This document shows positions 1 through 7,903 of a DNA stretch of 40,144 bases, one piece after another. This DNA is from Acidimicrobiia bacterium. Its GTDB lineage: Bacteria > Actinomycetota > Acidimicrobiia > Acidimicrobiales > AC-14. The stretch's first letter is position 1; each line of letters begins with the position of its first letter. A model generated the notes under the pieces. It had not been told where the DNA came from. It searched no databases and saw nothing but the letters and a program-made list of their open reading frames with translations. Where the stretch lies: the NCBI GenBank assembly GCA_023265025.1, contig JAHFUP010000046.1, positions 1-40,144 on the forward strand. Direction: 5' to 3'. Position numbers and translations under genes: made by a program.

Positions 1-2
1 AC

Positions 3-83
3 GGTGACTACGAAACCCTCCGCCGGAACATGGTCGGTCTCTTGGAGCACCTCGGCATCACCACCCGAGCCGCCGCGGCATAG
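3..83 (+). CDS. C-terminal end of an unidentified protein (partial, cut by window start)
   Basis: Reading from base 3 there are 26 codons before a TAG at 81-83, with protein-like composition (begins GDYETLRRNMVGLLEHL). It would be the 3' tail of a gene that starts before the window. The fragment is too short to assign a family; an amphipathic helix followed by an Ala-rich tail is all that can be seen. It lies in a stretch with many broken frames, so it could equally be part of a decayed gene. Confidence 0.3.
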   Translation, partial: GDYETLRRNMVGLLEHLGITTRAAAA

Positions 84-469
84 ACAACATCTTGTCGATC
101 GAAGGCGCCAAGCGCCTAGCCGAGCGGCCGGCGCCCACGTCGGCGGCGCGCACTCACCGCCCGCCAGTTCGCGGTCGTCATCGACACCTACGCCGAGCAT
201 GCGGCCCTGGCGATCGATGACCTCGCCGGCCTGGACATGTGCATCCGACTGCGCTAGGCCGCCCAGGCGTGGTATTTCGCCTGGCGGCTGCTGAACGACG
301 TCTCGACGGGTGGAGCCGGTCCAGAGTTCAACGCCGAAGGTGTCCGTCGATAGCTCGCCGCCCTCGGCCGGTAGACCGTGGACTGCCTTGTTCCTGGACG
401 GGTGCGCGGGAGATGCGGCCGGCGTGCGTCGCTTCGGGCGTGCATCTTCGATGAGGCAGACTTCCCGGA
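84..469. other. Degenerate stretch without an intact gene
   Basis: No convincing open frame runs through these ~390 bases. One plus-strand frame from about 147 reads as protein-like sequence (ARQFAVVIDTYAEHAALAID, faintly like the end of a GAF domain), meets a TAG at 255-257, and continues protein-like (AAQAWYFAWRLLNDV) to another stop near 350. That pattern suggests a decayed gene, but the family cannot be named. The long frames on the other strand here are Arg/Pro/Ser-rich and look like GC-driven shadows. Confidence 0.35.
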
Positions 470-1012
470 GTGGCAACGGAGCCGGCGACGAACCTCGCGC
501 TGCCCGTCCCTGAAGCCGAGGGCGCAGTGGAGGTGGCGAACGGGCTGGTGCCAGCGGAGCGGCGGCTGACCGCTCCGGCGCACATCACCCTCGTCTACCC
601 GTTCATCGCGCCCGAAGCGGTGACTGCACAAGCGACCGCAGAGCTGACGGCCTTCGTACGCCCCGTCGCCCCGTTCTCATTCGAGCTCGCGCTCGGGTGG
701 TTCGGACGTGAGGTCCTGTTGTTGCGGCCCGAGCCGGCGGACGCGGTGGTCGACCTGTCGCAATCCTGGACAACTGGCGGGCTAGTCGCCAGTTCGATCC
801 TGCGCTTCGGTGGTGCGGCTCCGGTCGCATCACGCCAACCGCAGTTCGTGCCACTCGAACTCCGAAACTTCGGCCGGCAGGACGGCTGTCGTGGTTTTGC
901 TTCCGGAGCCGCCAATGTGGATCGTAGGCCTTGGAGAACGGGTAGCCAAGGGCCGGGTGAGGAACCTACGTGGCCGCCCACTCCTTCGTCGCCGACGAGG
1001 GGATGCTCCTGA
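470..1012 (+). pseudogene. Broken 2'-5' RNA ligase (LigT)-like protein
   Basis: The first ~98 residues from a GTG at 470 look like the N-terminal half of an actinobacterial 2'-5' RNA ligase/cyclic phosphodiesterase family protein: a short strand (ALPVPEAE), then the first catalytic H-x-T box in PAHITLVYPF (about residues 36-45), then LALGWFGREVLLLRPEPAD. Members of this family have two H-x-[TS] boxes in ~170-190 residues. Here the second box, usually preceded by a PYGG-like segment, is absent, and from about base 765 the frame turns into low-complexity, non-family sequence up to the stop at 1012. I read it as a gene whose 3' half has been lost or replaced. Its intact relatives act on RNA 2',3'-cyclic phosphates. 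No clear ribosome-binding site precedes the GTG at a normal distance. Confidence 0.5.
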
Positions 1013-1035
1013 TGGCGGCGGATCAGAACTGAGCG

Positions 1036-2535
1036 CTACCGGTACGCCCGGGCCTGGAGACCGTACAGCTCGGCGTAGGCCCCGCCATTGGCCACCAGCT
1101 GTTCGTGGCGGCCGATCTCGCTTACCCGGCCGCCGTCCACCACCACGATGAGGTCGGCCATGCGCACGGTGGAGAAGCGGTGCGACACGAGAATCGTGAT
1201 GGCGCCCGACCGGGACGCCGTCCGGGCCGCGGCGCCCGCGTAGCGCTCGAACAAAGCGTGCTCGGTGGCGGCGTCGAGGCTGGCCGTGGGCTCGTCGAGC
1301 ACCAGCAGCAACGGCTCGTCGCGCATCATGGCCCGGCCGAGGGCCAGCTTCTGCCACTGGCCGGTCGACGGCTCGACCCCGCGGTCGAACGACCGCCCCA
1401 GCTGGGCGCTCAAGCCGCCCGGCAGCGTCCCCGACACGTCGGCGGCGTGGGCCCGCTCGAGCGCAGCCGAGACCGCGACCTCGTCCTCGACGCGCACCAC
1501 GTCGCCTACGCCGACGACCTCCCGTGCCAGCAGCTCCAGGCGGGCGAAGTCCTGGAAACAGCCGGACTGGCGCTCCCGCCACGCCGCCACGTCGAACTGG
1601 CGCAGATCGGCGCCGTCCACCGTGATGCGGCCTTCGGTCGGGTCGTAGAAGCGGCACAGGAGCTTCACCAGCGTGGTCTTGCCGGCGCCGTTGTCACCGA
1701 CGATGGCGACGGTGGAGCCGGCGGGCAGGAACAGGTCGACGCCGGGCAGAACCTCAGCCTCCGTGCCGGGATACCGGAAGGAAACGCCCTCGAAGCGGAT
1801 GCCGTCGCGTAATACCGAAGGGACCGGCGCCGCCTGGACCGGCGTGGCCCGTTCCGCCGCCTCCGCGGCGAAGTCCTCCAACCACGCCAGCCGGCGGCCG
1901 GTCTTGAGGTTGGTCAGGAACCAACCGGTGGTCGACGCGAGCCCGCTCACGCCGTAGTTGATCGACCCGGCGAGGGTCAGCGCCAACACGACGTCGCCCG
2001 GTGTGGCCCGACCGGCGGCGGCCTCGCGGGCGACGACCGCCATGGCTGCGACGAAGCCCAGCCCGACGATGAACCATCCGAGGGCGCCCAGCACCGCGGC
2101 GCGTATGGTGGCTGCGTCCTCGAGGTCATGGATCTCACGGCGGGCCTCGTCCGTGCAGGCGACGAGTTCGTCGGCGATTCCGTACAGCCGGATCTCCTTC
2201 GCCGCGTCCCGCGTGGTGGCCATCTGGAAGATCCGCAGCACAAGGCGGCGCGGCGCGGCCACGCGATCTTCGACCCGGTGTCCGTTGCGCACCACGTAGA
2301 CGTTGATCACCAGCGAGGGGACGCCCGCCAACGGCAGGAGGACGAGCAGCGGGTGGATGGCGGCGAGGAGGGCGATGGCCAACACGAGACGCAGCACGGT
2401 GGCGATGTTGTTGACCAGCGCCCCCTGCAACCCCGCCAGCTGCTGGTGGTTGTGCTGAAGCGTGGACAGCTCGTTGAGATAGTCGGGACGCTCGTGATGT
2501 TCGAGGTGGTGGATGCCGGCCGTCAACTGCGCCAT
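1036..2535 (-). pseudogene. 5'-truncated ABC exporter (membrane domain remnant plus complete ATPase)
   Basis: This would be a half-size ABC exporter with fused membrane and nucleotide-binding domains. Homology begins at HHLEHHERPDY, which lines up with residue ~104 of the intact exporter at 35394-37187, so about the first 100 residues (first membrane helices) are missing. What remains is the rest of the membrane region, including the DAAKEIRLYG coupling segment, and a full ATPase: Walker A GDNGAGKTT, Q-loop, an unusual signature PSTGQ instead of LSGGQ, Walker B LLLVLDEPTASLD and H-loop SHRFS. The frame stays open upstream only because it runs antisense-like through the adjoining DUF222 gene. 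ATG at 2535 is the first usable start. The 5' end abuts the truncated 3' end of the HNH gene, so a deletion fused two genes. It is probably non-functional. Confidence 0.75.
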
Positions 2536-3655
2536 CCGGGTGTGTGGAACCCGCACGCCACCCGCCCGTTGGCCTCGGTGGTCAACCCGCCGGCGGCCCA
2601 CGGCTGCACGTGGTCGATCTCGCACCGCTCCGCCGGCGCTCGCAGTAGGGGTGGAAGCACTGCCGGTCTCGCACCTCCACCGCCCGCCGGGTGGCGTCGG
2701 CGAACAGGCGCCGGCGCACGCCCACGTCGCTGACCCGGCTGGGACCGTCGAAGACCACCCGCTCCACCCACGCCTCGTCCATCCACGCCACGAGTGAGCC
2801 CGGGGCCACCACCGCCCCGTTGGCCAGCTCACAGATCCGCCCGGCGAAGGTCTCATAGCCCACCACGACGGTGAACAGCGGCTCGGGCGCCCGGGCGCCG
2901 GCGGGGACGGCCAGGGCCCGCCGGGCCATCTCCACCAGGGCGTCGGCCCGGCGCTGGGCCGGCGTGCGGGCCAGGTGGCTGAGGAGCACGTGGTCGCCGA
3001 AGCGCTCCCTGGCCTCGGCCCAGTCGGCCTCGAACAGCTCCTGCTCGATGATGCCCAGGGCCCGGGACAGCACCGCCCCGCCGATGGGGTCGAACTGACC
3101 ACTGAGGGCCCACGAACCCCCGAAGGTCTCCGACAGGTGCACCTTGCGGGCGGCGTGCTGGGCCTCGGCGCCGGCCTCGGTCCCTGCCGGATCGGCCAGC
3201 TGGGCCCAGTACGCCAACGCACGGACGAAGGAGCGGTACCCCAACCTCTGGGCCTGCTCGACCAGCATGGCCTCGTCGCGGGCCAGCACTTCCGCCGTCG
3301 CCGGCGTCCGCACCTCGGCGAACAGCCGCACCTGGGCCTCGCCCACCGCCCCGGCCAGCCACGCCGCCTCCACCGCCGGCAGGTGGCGCAACGAACGACC
3401 GAGCTGCACCCGCCGGCGGGCCGAGGTCGCCGGCACCCGGCACCGCACCGCCAGCCACGACGAGGCGGTCCGCGCCCCGTCGGCCTCCCAGGACCGGCCG
3501 GCGTCGAAGGCCGCCACCGCGCGGGTGGCGACCGCCGTCAGCCGCTCCAGCTGGCGCTGCAACGCCACCACCGTCTCGGCGTCGGCCAGCGCCGGCGGAT
3601 CGACGACGCACAGGCCGTCGACCACCGCTTCAAGTTCAGCTACCGCAGAAGACAC
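2523..3655 (-). pseudogene. DUF222/HNH endonuclease (13E12-type), frameshifted and 3'-truncated
   Basis: Residues 1 to ~330 from a GTG at 3655 (preceded by GAGGGAG, 5-base spacing) form a typical DUF222 domain, as in the actinobacterial 13E12-repeat family. The C-terminal HNH nuclease motif is split between frames: CFHPYCER is read in the main frame, and PAERCEIDHVQPWAAGG with TTEANGRVACGFH in the next. One missing base near 2632-2642 (a C restores CER-PAERCEIDH) explains this. Uncorrected, the main frame ends at 2582 after a nonsense tail. The second frame stops at 2523 just after GFHTPG, where sequence of the neighbouring ABC exporter begins, so the extreme C-terminus is also lost. Two independent lesions argue for a dead gene; a sequencing error could explain the frameshift but not the truncation. 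A LexA-type box lies 58 bases upstream of the GTG. Confidence 0.8.
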
Positions 3656-3712
3656 AACGGCTCCCTCAAGCGGAGGGCGGCCGGACCAGGGGGAAGTCAC
3701 CACCAAGGTACA

Positions 3713-3726
3713 CGAACGTACGTTCG
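3713..3726. promoter_or_regulatory. LexA-type SOS box upstream of the DUF222/HNH gene
   Basis: The 14-base sequence CGAACGTACGTTCG is a perfect palindrome of the form CGAAC-N4-GTTCG, the core of the Gram-positive/actinobacterial LexA operator. It sits 58 bases upstream of the HNH gene start at 3655. A second copy of the same pattern precedes the other DUF222/HNH gene at 39360. Mycobacterial 13E12-family genes are known to carry LexA boxes, so both pattern and context agree. Binding itself is inferred. Confidence 0.65.
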
Positions 3727-3752
3727 ACTGTCAACCCCTGATGTCGAACGTT

Positions 3753-4418
3753 TCAGCCGCTCCACCCAGGACGTACCAGCCCCGACTCGTAGGCGAAGAC
3801 CACCAGCTGGGCGCGGTCGCGGGCGCCCAGCTTCACCATGGCCCGGCTGACGTGGGTCTTCGACGTCGCCGGGCTCATGGAGAGCTTCTCGGCGATCTCC
3901 TCGTTGGTGAGGCCGCCGGCGGCGAGGGCCATGACCTCGCGCTCGCGCTCGGTGAGGCGGTCGAGCTCGGCGCCCAGCGCCGGCTCCTTGGCCCGGCTGG
4001 CGAACTCGCCGATCAGCCGGCGGGTCACGCTGGGCGACAGGAGAGCATCGCCGGCCGCCACCGCCCGCACCGCCCGCAGCAGCTCGACGGGCTCGGTGTC
4101 TTTCACGAGGAACCCGCTGGCGCCGGCCCGGATGGCCTCGAAGACGTACTCGTCCAGCTCGAAGGTGGTGAGGATGACGATGCGCACGCCGGCGAGGCGG
4201 TCGTCGGCGGCGATCAGCCGGGTGGCGTCAAGGCCGTCGCGGCCGGGCATGCGGATGTCCATGAGCACGACGTCGGGCCGCAGCTCCATGGTGAGCCGGA
4301 CGGCCTCGTCGCCGTCGCCGGCCTCACCCACCACCTCAATGTCGGGCTGGGCGTCGAGCAGGGCCCGGAAGCCGGCCCGCACCAGCGCCTGGTCGTCGGC
4401 CAGGACGACGCGGATCAC
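3753..4418 (-). CDS. NarL/LuxR-family response regulator
   Basis: This is the DNA-binding output of a two-component system. Residues 1-120 form a receiver domain with the acidic pair D8/D9, phosphoacceptor D54 (VLMDIRMPG), T84/T85 and K106 (GFLVKDTEP). Residues ~150-215 form a LuxR-type helix-turn-helix (LTEREREVMALAAGGLTNEE). The 221-residue length is normal for the family. The start overlaps the stop of the histidine kinase gene by 4 bases (ATGA), so the two are co-translated and form a cognate pair. Its targets cannot be read from the sequence; many such pairs regulate nearby ABC transporters, and the exporter gene nearby at 1036-2535 is broken. Phosphotransfer from the kinase at 4415-5581 is inferred from arrangement. 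Confidence 0.93.
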   Translation of the reverse strand: MIRVVLADDQALVRAGFRALLDAQPDIEVVGEAGDGDEAVRLTMELRPDVVLMDIRMPGRDGLDATRLIAADDRLAGVRIVILTTFELDEYVFEAIRAGASGFLVKDTEPVELLRAVRAVAAGDALLSPSVTRRLIGEFASRAKEPALGAELDRLTEREREVMALAAGGLTNEEIAEKLSMSPATSKTHVSRAMVKLGARDRAQLVVFAYESGLVRPGWSG

Positions 4419-5581
4419 GCCGACCCTGGTCTTTCGGGGGGCGGCGGCAGTGGGAGCGACGACCGGACGCGGAACCCGCCGTCGGGCTTGGGGCCGGCGT
4501 CGAGCCGCCCGCCGAGCGCCGCGGCCCGCTCCTTCATGCCGGGGATACCGTTGCCCCCCGCCGACGTGCCGTTCACAGACGACCGCCCCCGCCCGTCGTC
4601 GTCGACCTGCACGGTGAGGTCGGCGTCGCCGTAGGTCAGAGAGATGGTGGCCGTCGCCTGGCCGGCGTGGCGGGTGACGTTGGTCAGCGCCTCCTGGACG
4701 ATGCGGAAGGCGGCCAGGTCGACGCTGGGGGGCAGCGGCCGCGGCGTGCCCTCCGTCACGACCCGCACGTCGATCCCCGCCGCAGTCGCGCCCGACACCA
4801 GTCGGTCGAGATCCTCGAGGCCGGCGGTGGGTGCCCGGGGCGGCCCCTCGTCGACCTGGCGCAGGACGTCGAGCACCGAACGCAGCTCGCCGAGCGCGTC
4901 CTTGCTGGCCGCCTTGATGGCGGTGAGCGCGGTGCGGGCCTGCGCCGGCTGCTCCTCCATCAGGTGCAGGGCGACGCCGGCCTGCACGTTGATCAGCGAG
5001 ATGTTGTGGGCCAGCACGTCGTGCAGCTCCCGGGCGATGCGCAGCCGCTCCTCGCTGGCCCTCCGGCGGGCCTCCTCCTCCCGGGCCCGTGCCGCGTCCA
5101 GGACACGTACGCGCCGGACCCGGATACCTTCACCGACGCCGGCGAGCACGATGAGCCAGGCGGCCAGCCCTACCGCCGGCACCCATCCGGCGCCGGGCTC
5201 GTCGAGGAAGACGGCGTCGGCGAAGAGGAAGCTCACGTAGCCGGCGGCGAGCACGGCCATGGCGACCACCCGGTGACCGGCCAGCACCACGGTGAGGAAG
5301 GAAACGATGAGGGCGAAGAAGATCGGCCCCCGGGGGTAGCCGAGGGCGACGTAGCCCAGTGTCGTGGCGAAGGCGAACAGGTAGACCGCCACCGGGTAGC
5401 GCCGGCGCACGACGAGCGCGGCGGGGCCGACGGCCAGCAGCAGCCCGGCCGTCACGTCAAACGCCTCCCGGTCGGCCTGGTGCCGACCAGCCAGCCACGT
5501 CCCGCCGACCTGGGCCACCGCGATGGCGACGGCGAGGGCCGCGTCGACCACCCACCGCCGCCGCGGGTCGGTCACCTTCAT
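4415..5581 (-). CDS. Membrane sensor histidine kinase (HisKA_3 type)
   Basis: This 388-residue sensor kinase pairs with the response regulator that follows it with a 4-base overlap. Residues ~10-150 contain several hydrophobic membrane segments in place of a large extracellular sensor domain. Then come a basic/acidic coiled linker (AREEEARRRASEERLRIARE), the HisKA_3 dimerisation and phosphoacceptor box with H187 (ARELHDVLAHNISLI), and a HATPase_c domain with the N-box (IVQEALTNVTRHAG) and G-boxes (DDGRG, GNGIPGMKERAAALGG). This is the DesK/NarX-like class typical of actinobacteria. The ligand is unknown; the absence of a periplasmic domain suggests sensing within or at the membrane, as in kinases responding to membrane stress or cell-wall agents. 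The ATG start is followed by a short basic N-terminus. Confidence 0.92.
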   Translation of the reverse strand: MKVTDPRRRWVVDAALAVAIAVAQVGGTWLAGRHQADREAFDVTAGLLLAVGPAALVVRRRYPVAVYLFAFATTLGYVALGYPRGPIFFALIVSFLTVVLAGHRVVAMAVLAAGYVSFLFADAVFLDEPGAGWVPAVGLAAWLIVLAGVGEGIRVRRVRVLDAARAREEEARRRASEERLRIARELHDVLAHNISLINVQAGVALHLMEEQPAQARTALTAIKAASKDALGELRSVLDVLRQVDEGPPRAPTAGLEDLDRLVSGATAAGIDVRVVTEGTPRPLPPSVDLAAFRIVQEALTNVTRHAGQATATISLTYGDADLTVQVDDDGRGRSSVNGTSAGGNGIPGMKERAAALGGRLDAGPKPDGGFRVRSSLPLPPPPERPGSA

Positions 5582-5764
5582 GGTCCAGACGGTACGGCAA
5601 CGCCAGGCCGGTGTCGTCCGCCGTGGGGCGTCGCCGCCACTACGCCCGCCGGCGTAGCCGCTCGCAACGCTTGGCGTCTACGGACTCAGGAGGGGGGACC
5701 GTGTCGACGTTCGCAACGGCGGGTACGTGGAAGAACGCAGGGCTGACGCCGGTCGGGTGCCGCG

Positions 5765-6391
5765 CTACCTAGCCGTGGACGGCAGCGGGGCCGCGCCCGG
5801 GTCGCGATTGGCCTGCTCGACGATCGCCAGCCGCTTGAGCTCGGCGATGAGGGCGTCGACCTTGGATGCGTTCGCCGACGTTAGGACGTACCAGAGGTTG
5901 AGGTCGGGCTGGGGCCGGCCGGTGAGCGCCTCGACATCGGCCTTCTCCTTGGCCAGGTCGGCCTCCGGACGCTGGAACAGCCGCTCGATGCCGGTGCCCG
6001 GGTAGCGCTGGAGCACCTTGTTCAGCGGGGTCATGTCCTTCCCCGAAAGGCTGACGAGGCTCCCGCTCCGGAGCCGGACGTCGGTGCCGTCGGCGAACTT
6101 GACCAGCACGCGTGCGGCGGCCTTGCTGGGTGCGGTTGCCGTTGTCACGGACGCCCCCGCGCGGATCGTGGTCGGCGTGGTCGCCGCGGTGGTCGTCGGG
6201 ACGGTCGTCGCCGCGGTGCTCGTCGGGCCGGGCACCGTCGTGCTCGTGGCCCCGGTCCCCGCCTCCACCGGCGTGGCGTCGTCGTCGTCGCTGCCCACGA
6301 TGGCGGCGGCGACGATGCCGGCGACGAGCAGGAGCGGTCCACCGGCGAGGCAGATGGCGCGGACGACCCGCCGGCGGCGTGGGTCACCCAT
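5765..6391 (-). CDS. Membrane-anchored protein with a subtilase-propeptide-like domain and no protease
   Basis: A 208-residue protein. A basic N-terminus (RRRRVVR) and one hydrophobic segment (about residues 11-32) look like a signal anchor, followed by an acidic turn (SDDDD) and a Thr/Pro-rich linker (about 45-90). The extracellular part, residues ~93-195, resembles the N-terminal prodomain of bacterial S8 subtilases: VLVKFADGTDVRLRSG, a PLNKVLQRYPG helix, ERLFQRPEADL and a final PDLNLWYVL strand. It ends after 208 residues with no catalytic domain. Such propeptides act as chaperones and inhibitors of their protease, so a stand-alone copy may regulate a protease in trans; that is inference from pattern recall. 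ATG at 6391 overlaps the cca stop codon by 8 bases, so it is translationally coupled to cca. An in-frame ATG 24 bases earlier is possible. Confidence 0.7.
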   Translation of the reverse strand: MGDPRRRRVVRAICLAGGPLLLVAGIVAAAIVGSDDDDATPVEAGTGATSTTVPGPTSTAATTVPTTTAATTPTTIRAGASVTTATAPSKAAARVLVKFADGTDVRLRSGSLVSLSGKDMTPLNKVLQRYPGTGIERLFQRPEADLAKEKADVEALTGRPQPDLNLWYVLTSANASKVDALIAELKRLAIVEQANRDPGAAPLPSTAR

Positions 6392-7796
6392 CGTGGGCCT
6401 CCGCCCACCAGGCATCGAGGCGCCGGCGGGCCTCGTCCTCGCCCAGCGGGCCCTCGTCGAGGCGAAGCTCGTAGAGGAACCTCCACGCCTGGCCGACGGC
6501 GGGGCCGGGACCGATGCCGAGGTGCTCCATGATCTGGTTCCCGTCGAGATCGGGACGAACCTTCTCCAGCTCCTCCCGCTCCTTCAGGTGGGCGATGCGC
6601 TCGACGAGCAGGTCCATGCGCCGGGACAGCTCGGCCGCCTTGCGGGCGTTGCGGGTCGTGCAGTCGCAGCGGGTCAGCTCGTTCAACTTGTCCAGCAACG
6701 GGCCGGCGTCGGTCGCGTAGCGACGGACGGCGCTGTCGGTCCAGACGTCGTCGCCGTAGCCGTGGAAGCGCAGGTGCAGCTCGACCAGCCGGCGGACGTC
6801 GGCGATCTCGTGCTCGGGGTAGCGCAGGGCGCGCATGCGGTCCTCGGCCATGCGGGCGCCCACCACCTCGTGGTGGTGGAAGGACACGCCGCCGCTCCCG
6901 AAGGAACGGGTCTTGGGCTTGCCGATGTCGTGGAGGAGCGCGGCGAGCCGGAGGATCTTGTCGGGACTGGTCTTCTCCACGACGGCGACAGTGTGGGCCA
7001 GGACGTCCTTGTGGCGGTGGACAGGATCCTGCTGGAGGGCGAGGGCGGGCAGCTCGGGCAGGAACTCCTCGGCCAGGCCGGTGTTGACGAGGAACCAGAG
7101 GCCGTCGGCAGGGGACTCGACGGTGAGCAGCTTGTCCAGCTCGGCGCGAATGCGCTCGGGCGAGACGATGTCGAGCCGGCCGCGGAGCTTCTTGACCGCG
7201 TCGACCAACTCGGGCTCGGGCAGGAAGTTGTACCCGCTGATGAACCGGGCGGCACGGAGCATCCGCAACGGGTCGTCGGTGAAGGACTCCGTAGGCGACA
7301 GCGGCGTGCGCAGCCGGTACGCGGCCAGGTCGTCGAGCCCATCGAACGGGTCGACCAGCTCGGCGTCGGCCAGGCCCGAGGGGCCGGGAGCAGACGACAA
7401 CCTGAGGGCCATGGCGTTGACGGTGAAGTCACGCCGGGAGAGGTCGGCCTCGACGGCATCGGAAAATTCGACGTCGGGCTTCCGGGAGTCCGGCGAGTAG
7501 GCGTCGGCCCGGTGGGTGGTGATCTCGTAGGTCCGGCCGTCCTTCTTGACGCCGATGGTGCCGAACCGCCGGCCCTGGTCCCAGAGGGCGTCGGCCCAGC
7601 CCTTGACCACCGCCTCGATGTCGTCGGGGCGGGCGTCGGTGGTGAAGTCGAGGTCGACCGGCGTGGCCAGCGGGCGGCCGAGGATGGCGTCTCGCACGCT
7701 TCCTCCGACCAGGTACAGCCGCCAGCCGGCGGCCGCGAAGCGCTCGGCGAGGGGCGCGGTCTCATCGAGCAGGGGCTGGAGGCGCTCGGGGACCAT
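6384..7796 (-). CDS. cca: CCA tRNA nucleotidyltransferase
   Basis: The enzyme adds or repairs the 3'-terminal CCA of tRNAs from CTP and ATP in the cytoplasm. The 470-residue protein has the class II nucleotidyltransferase head with LVGGSVRDAILGR (about residues 29-41), the metal-binding pair in DLDFTTD (48-54), and the RRDFTVNAMALRL motif. Next come the neck/body (DDPLRMLRAARF) and an HD-type domain with LAALLHDIGKPKTR and HHHEVVGA. The frame is open much further upstream, but that sequence is Arg/Pro-rich shadow; ATG at 7796 gives the normal N-terminus. In actinobacteria this gene belongs to the origin-proximal cluster with DUF6049, murJ, kinase, sigma factor and trxBA. Here it is separated from that cluster by about 13 kb of accessory genes. 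Confidence 0.95.
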   Translation of the reverse strand: MVPERLQPLLDETAPLAERFAAAGWRLYLVGGSVRDAILGRPLATPVDLDFTTDARPDDIEAVVKGWADALWDQGRRFGTIGVKKDGRTYEITTHRADAYSPDSRKPDVEFSDAVEADLSRRDFTVNAMALRLSSAPGPSGLADAELVDPFDGLDDLAAYRLRTPLSPTESFTDDPLRMLRAARFISGYNFLPEPELVDAVKKLRGRLDIVSPERIRAELDKLLTVESPADGLWFLVNTGLAEEFLPELPALALQQDPVHRHKDVLAHTVAVVEKTSPDKILRLAALLHDIGKPKTRSFGSGGVSFHHHEVVGARMAEDRMRALRYPEHEIADVRRLVELHLRFHGYGDDVWTDSAVRRYATDAGPLLDKLNELTRCDCTTRNARKAAELSRRMDLLVERIAHLKEREELEKVRPDLDGNQIMEHLGIGPGPAVGQAWRFLYELRLDEGPLGEDEARRRLDAWWAEAHDG

Positions 7797-7903
7797 CGAT
7801 ATCCACGCTACCGGCAGGCCGGTGCGACGCCCGGTCGTTTCCCGGCCCGGGAGTGCTCCCTGAGGAACGTGATGATCGTCGTCGCGGTGTTCGCGGTCTG
7901 GCT

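Noticed and set aside
830-1035. Minus-strand frame with a P-loop-like stretch (IHIGGSGSKTTTAV) downstream of the ABC remnant
   Set aside because: Not a proper Walker motif, no start codon, and the frame merges into shadow of the ABC gene.
5582-5764. Possible short gene between the histidine kinase and the propeptide-like gene
   Set aside because: Only short frames without ribosome-binding sites or recognisable features; probably just promoter DNA for the kinase operon.
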